A stretch of 7,098 bases of DNA from Burkholderiales bacterium. Lineage in GTDB: Bacteria > Pseudomonadota > Gammaproteobacteria > Burkholderiales > SG8-39. The notes beneath the pieces are model-generated. The model made no database searches and was not told the origin of the DNA. It worked only from the letters and a program-made list of their open reading frames with translations. The position numbers were made by a program, and so were the translations under genes. The stretch is from NCBI GenBank assembly GCA_025929745.1, contig JAICPQ010000143.1, forward strand, positions 1 through 7,098. Reading direction: 5' to 3'. Of the stretch, positions 5,757 through 7,098 are shown piece after piece; the first letter of the stretch is position 1; each line of letters begins with the position of its first letter.

Positions 5757-6158
5757 CTACGGTTGCCCCGGAAAGCGCTGCGTCGCCGGATCGATGTGCG
5801 CCCACGGCCGCGCGCTCTCGGTCCAGATGTTGGTGGCGATTTTCATCGGCGGCGCGTTGTCCAGCGTGCCGATGCGCAGCGACGTGATTTCCGGCAGGAC
5901 TTCGCGCCGGCTGAAGATCGGCGAGCCGCAGTCGCCGCAGAAGAAGCGGTGCAGCGTGCGGCCGCTGTCGGCGACTTTTGTAAAGCGCCTGGGCTCGCCG
6001 TGCGTGATGCGGAAGCCAGAGCTCGGGATCATTGCGTTGACCGCGCCGCCGGCGCCCGACGACTTCTGACAGTCCTTGCAATGGCAGTGGCGCAGCTCGC
6101 TAATCGGCACGGTAACTTCGTAGCGGATCGCGCGACACAGGCAGCTCCCGCTTATCAT
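5757..6158 (-). CDS. GFA family zinc protein, first tandem copy
   Basis: This 133-residue single-domain GFA/CENP-V-type protein has the full set of zinc cysteines: Cys6 and Cys8 (GSCLCRAIRYEV), Cys25, Cys27 and Cys30 (HCHCKDCQK), and Cys74 and Cys77 (FFCGDCGSPIF). GFA proteins bind zinc and, in the founding enzyme, promote addition of glutathione to formaldehyde; most relatives are uncharacterised. There is no signal peptide, so it is cytoplasmic. ATG 6158 is preceded by AAAGGA with a six-base spacer, supporting the start. It is the first gene of a five-gene minus-strand run and diverges from a small lipoprotein gene across only 40 bases. The paralogue directly downstream is about 81% identical, pointing to a fairly recent duplication. 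It stops at FPGQP, seven residues before the downstream copy. Confidence 0.9.
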   Translation of the reverse strand: MISGSCLCRAIRYEVTVPISELRHCHCKDCQKSSGAGGAVNAMIPSSGFRITHGEPRRFTKVADSGRTLHRFFCGDCGSPIFSRREVLPEITSLRIGTLDNAPPMKIATNIWTESARPWAHIDPATQRFPGQP

Positions 6159-6198
6159 GGGCGGTCCTTTCCTTGCTAGTCGTGGTCAGGAGACAACG

Positions 6199-6399
6199 AT
6201 GAAACTGTTCAACGCATTGATCGTAGCCTTGTTCGCCAGCTTGTTGCCAGCTTGCGAGCGTGTCGCCACCGACCGCGAGGAGGCGGCGGCAAGCAAAGGC
6301 GGGACGGCCGGCCAGACGCCGGCCCGCGGCGCTACCGGCCAGGCGAGCGAAGGCTCGGCCAACGACCGCAACGCGCCGGCGCGTCCTTCGAGCAAGTAG
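6199..6399 (+). CDS. Small predicted lipoprotein, hypothetical
   Basis: This 66-residue protein starts at ATG 6199 with AGGAG (6188-6192) six bases upstream. MKLFNALIVALFASLLPAC is a short lipoprotein signal with a lipobox-like LPAC, putting the lipid on Cys19. The remaining 47 or so residues are hydrophilic, rich in Ala, Gly, Ser, Thr and charged residues, and look disordered, with no recognisable domain. I chose this start over the longer frame from 6157 because the extension has no ribosome binding site and hides the signal peptide. The gene diverges from the GFA operon and converges on the acetyltransferase gene, with one base between the stop codons. It resembles the small entericidin-like or unclassified lipoproteins common in proteobacteria, but nothing assigns a function. 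Confidence 0.65.
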   Translation: MKLFNALIVALFASLLPACERVATDREEAAASKGGTAGQTPARGATGQASEGSANDRNAPARPSSK

Positions 6400-6400
6400 G

Positions 6401-6688
6401 CTATTTCGCCAGAACGTCCGCGTAAGCGGGCGTCTTGTCGAACACCGACTTCGCGTACGGACAGAGCGGCATCAGGCGCGCATTCTCCGCGCGCGCCCAC
6501 TCGACCGCCGCCTGCACGAGCTTCGCCCCGACGCCCTCGCCGCGCAACGAGTCGTCGACTTGCGTGTGATCGATGATCACGCGCGTGCCGGCGACGGTGT
6601 AGGTCATCTCGGCCAGCCGTTCTCCGGACCTTTCCAAGAAAAAGACGCCGCGGTGGCCGGAGCGCTGATGCTGGATTTCAGATTCCAA
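6401..6688 (-). CDS. Small GNAT-fold N-acetyltransferase (YjdJ/GCN5-like type)
   Basis: This 95-residue protein matches the short GNAT subfamily typified by YjdJ and Pfam Acetyltransf_CG. It has an N-terminal strand pair, then VIIDHTQVDDSLRGEGVGAKLV (37-58) with the acetyl-CoA-binding RGEGVG (49-54), and LMPLCPYAKSVFDKTPAY (72-89), the characteristic closing motif. The start is TTG 6688: no ATG exists before Met28, and from the TTG the N terminus (ESEIQH) aligns with the family beginning. The Shine-Dalgarno sequence is poor, and the gene begins 11 bases inside the end of the livF-like gene, so it is probably translated by coupling. The acetyl acceptor is unknown. It ends one base from the convergent lipoprotein gene. 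Confidence 0.85.
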   Translation of the reverse strand: MESEIQHQRSGHRGVFFLERSGERLAEMTYTVAGTRVIIDHTQVDDSLRGEGVGAKLVQAAVEWARAENARLMPLCPYAKSVFDKTPAYADVLAK

Positions 6689-7098
6689 GATACTTGGACT
6701 TTACCGCGTCGTCGGCCCAAAGCGCTTTCGGCGCGCCGGAATAAACCACGCGCCCCTTGCTGATGACGTGCACATAGTCGACGAGCTGGAGCGCAAGCGC
6801 CGCGTTCTGCTCGACGAGCAGGATCGAGAGGCCCTGTTCCTTGAGCTTCGACACCGCCTGCCAGACGGTCTGGATGATGATCGGCGCCAGTCCCTCCGAA
6901 GGCTCGTCCATGATGAGGCAGTCGGGGTTCGTCATGAGCCCGCGCGCGATGGCGAGCATCTGCTGCTCCCCGCCGGAGAGCGTTTTGGAGCGCTGGTGAC
7001 GCCGCTCGTCCAGCCGCGGGAATAGCTCGTAGACGCGCCTCAGCGTCCAGCCGCCTCCGTTAGCGGCTCGGGCGACCTTCAGGTTCTCCTCGACGGTA
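6678..7098 (-). CDS. livF: Branched-chain amino-acid ABC transporter ATP-binding protein, LivF type (C-terminal part)
   Basis: This is the C-terminal 139 residues of an ABC ATPase, cut by the window end. The frame is open from 7097 and contains TVEENLKVA, WTLRRVYELFPRL, the ABC signature LSGGEQQM, Walker B CLIMDEPSEGLAP, and ILLVEQNAALAL, in which the LivF-type VEQN replaces a usual switch histidine. The ending VYSGAPKALWADDAVKSKYLGI is typical of LivF. Walker A lies outside the window. LivF pairs with LivG to power uptake through the LivHM permease; the true substrate of such systems varies. LivG, LivH and LivM are expected upstream on the minus strand, beyond the window. The stop TGA lies inside the start of the acetyltransferase gene. 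Confidence 0.93.
   Translation of the reverse strand, partial: TVEENLKVARAANGGGWTLRRVYELFPRLDERRHQRSKTLSGGEQQMLAIARGLMTNPDCLIMDEPSEGLAPIIIQTVWQAVSKLKEQGLSILLVEQNAALALQLVDYVHVISKGRVVYSGAPKALWADDAVKSKYLGI

Larger units (their letters stand above)
5329..6158 (-). repeat. Tandem gene duplication, 407-base period
   Basis: The two GFA genes are direct repeats offset by exactly 407 bases over their whole shared length, with no insertion or deletion. One 26-base block is identical (5363-5388 and 5770-5795). The copies differ at about 25 amino-acid positions. Confidence 0.85.

Noticed and set aside
5752..6081. An upstream minus-strand extension that would fuse to the second GFA gene
   Set aside because: It is the out-of-frame reading of the first GFA copy and is Arg-rich. 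Its resemblance to the shadow frame of copy two (the frame at 5288-5731) comes only from the DNA duplication.

Overview
The window is GC-rich, densely coded bacterial DNA. A tripartite tricarboxylate transporter locus in the order tctC-tctB-tctA and a branched-chain amino-acid (Liv-type) ABC ATPase suggest a betaproteobacterium, probably of the Burkholderiales, where both transporter types are greatly expanded. That placement is inference from gene content; no rRNA or marker gene is present. There are twelve protein genes, two of them cut by the window edges, and no RNA genes, insertion sequences or CRISPR arrays that I can see. No gap between genes exceeds about 80 bases.

Layout. (1) Positions 1-2164, plus strand: the end of tctC (periplasmic binding protein), then tctB and tctA (small and large membrane subunits), which overlap or nearly touch. 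tctA probably starts at a CTG codon inside the end of tctB. (2) Positions 2161-2940, minus strand: a SAM-dependent methyltransferase with a Sec signal peptide, converging on tctA so that both stop codons sit in one CTAG. (3) Positions 3019-3249, plus strand: a 76-residue helix-turn-helix-like protein, divergent from the methyltransferase across a 78-base promoter region. (4) Positions 3252-3282: two DnaA-box-like 9-mers in a 30-base convergent gap. (5) Positions 6158 down to 3280, minus strand: five closely spaced genes, namely two tandem GFA-family zinc proteins, an NlpC/P60 lipoprotein, a VOC (glyoxalase-fold) protein and a secreted Pgl-like beta-propeller, with gaps of 5, 10, 19 and 31 bases. 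(6) Positions 6199-6399, plus strand: a small predicted lipoprotein. (7) Positions 7098 down to 6401, minus strand: the C-terminal part of a LivF-type ATPase followed by an overlapping small GNAT acetyltransferase.

How they may work together. TctCBA imports a carboxylate that cannot be named from this sequence. The five-gene minus-strand run puts thiol/zinc GFA proteins, a glyoxalase-fold protein and a lactonase-like propeller next to a cell-wall hydrolase lipoprotein. A link to reactive-carbonyl handling is tempting but speculative. Convergent genes meet with almost no spacer at 2161 and 6400, leaving little room for intrinsic terminators. No clearly new system is demonstrated. The points most worth a second look are the exported methyltransferase with its divergent HTH neighbour, the tandem GFA pair in its operon, the DnaA-box pair, and the unusual start codons.
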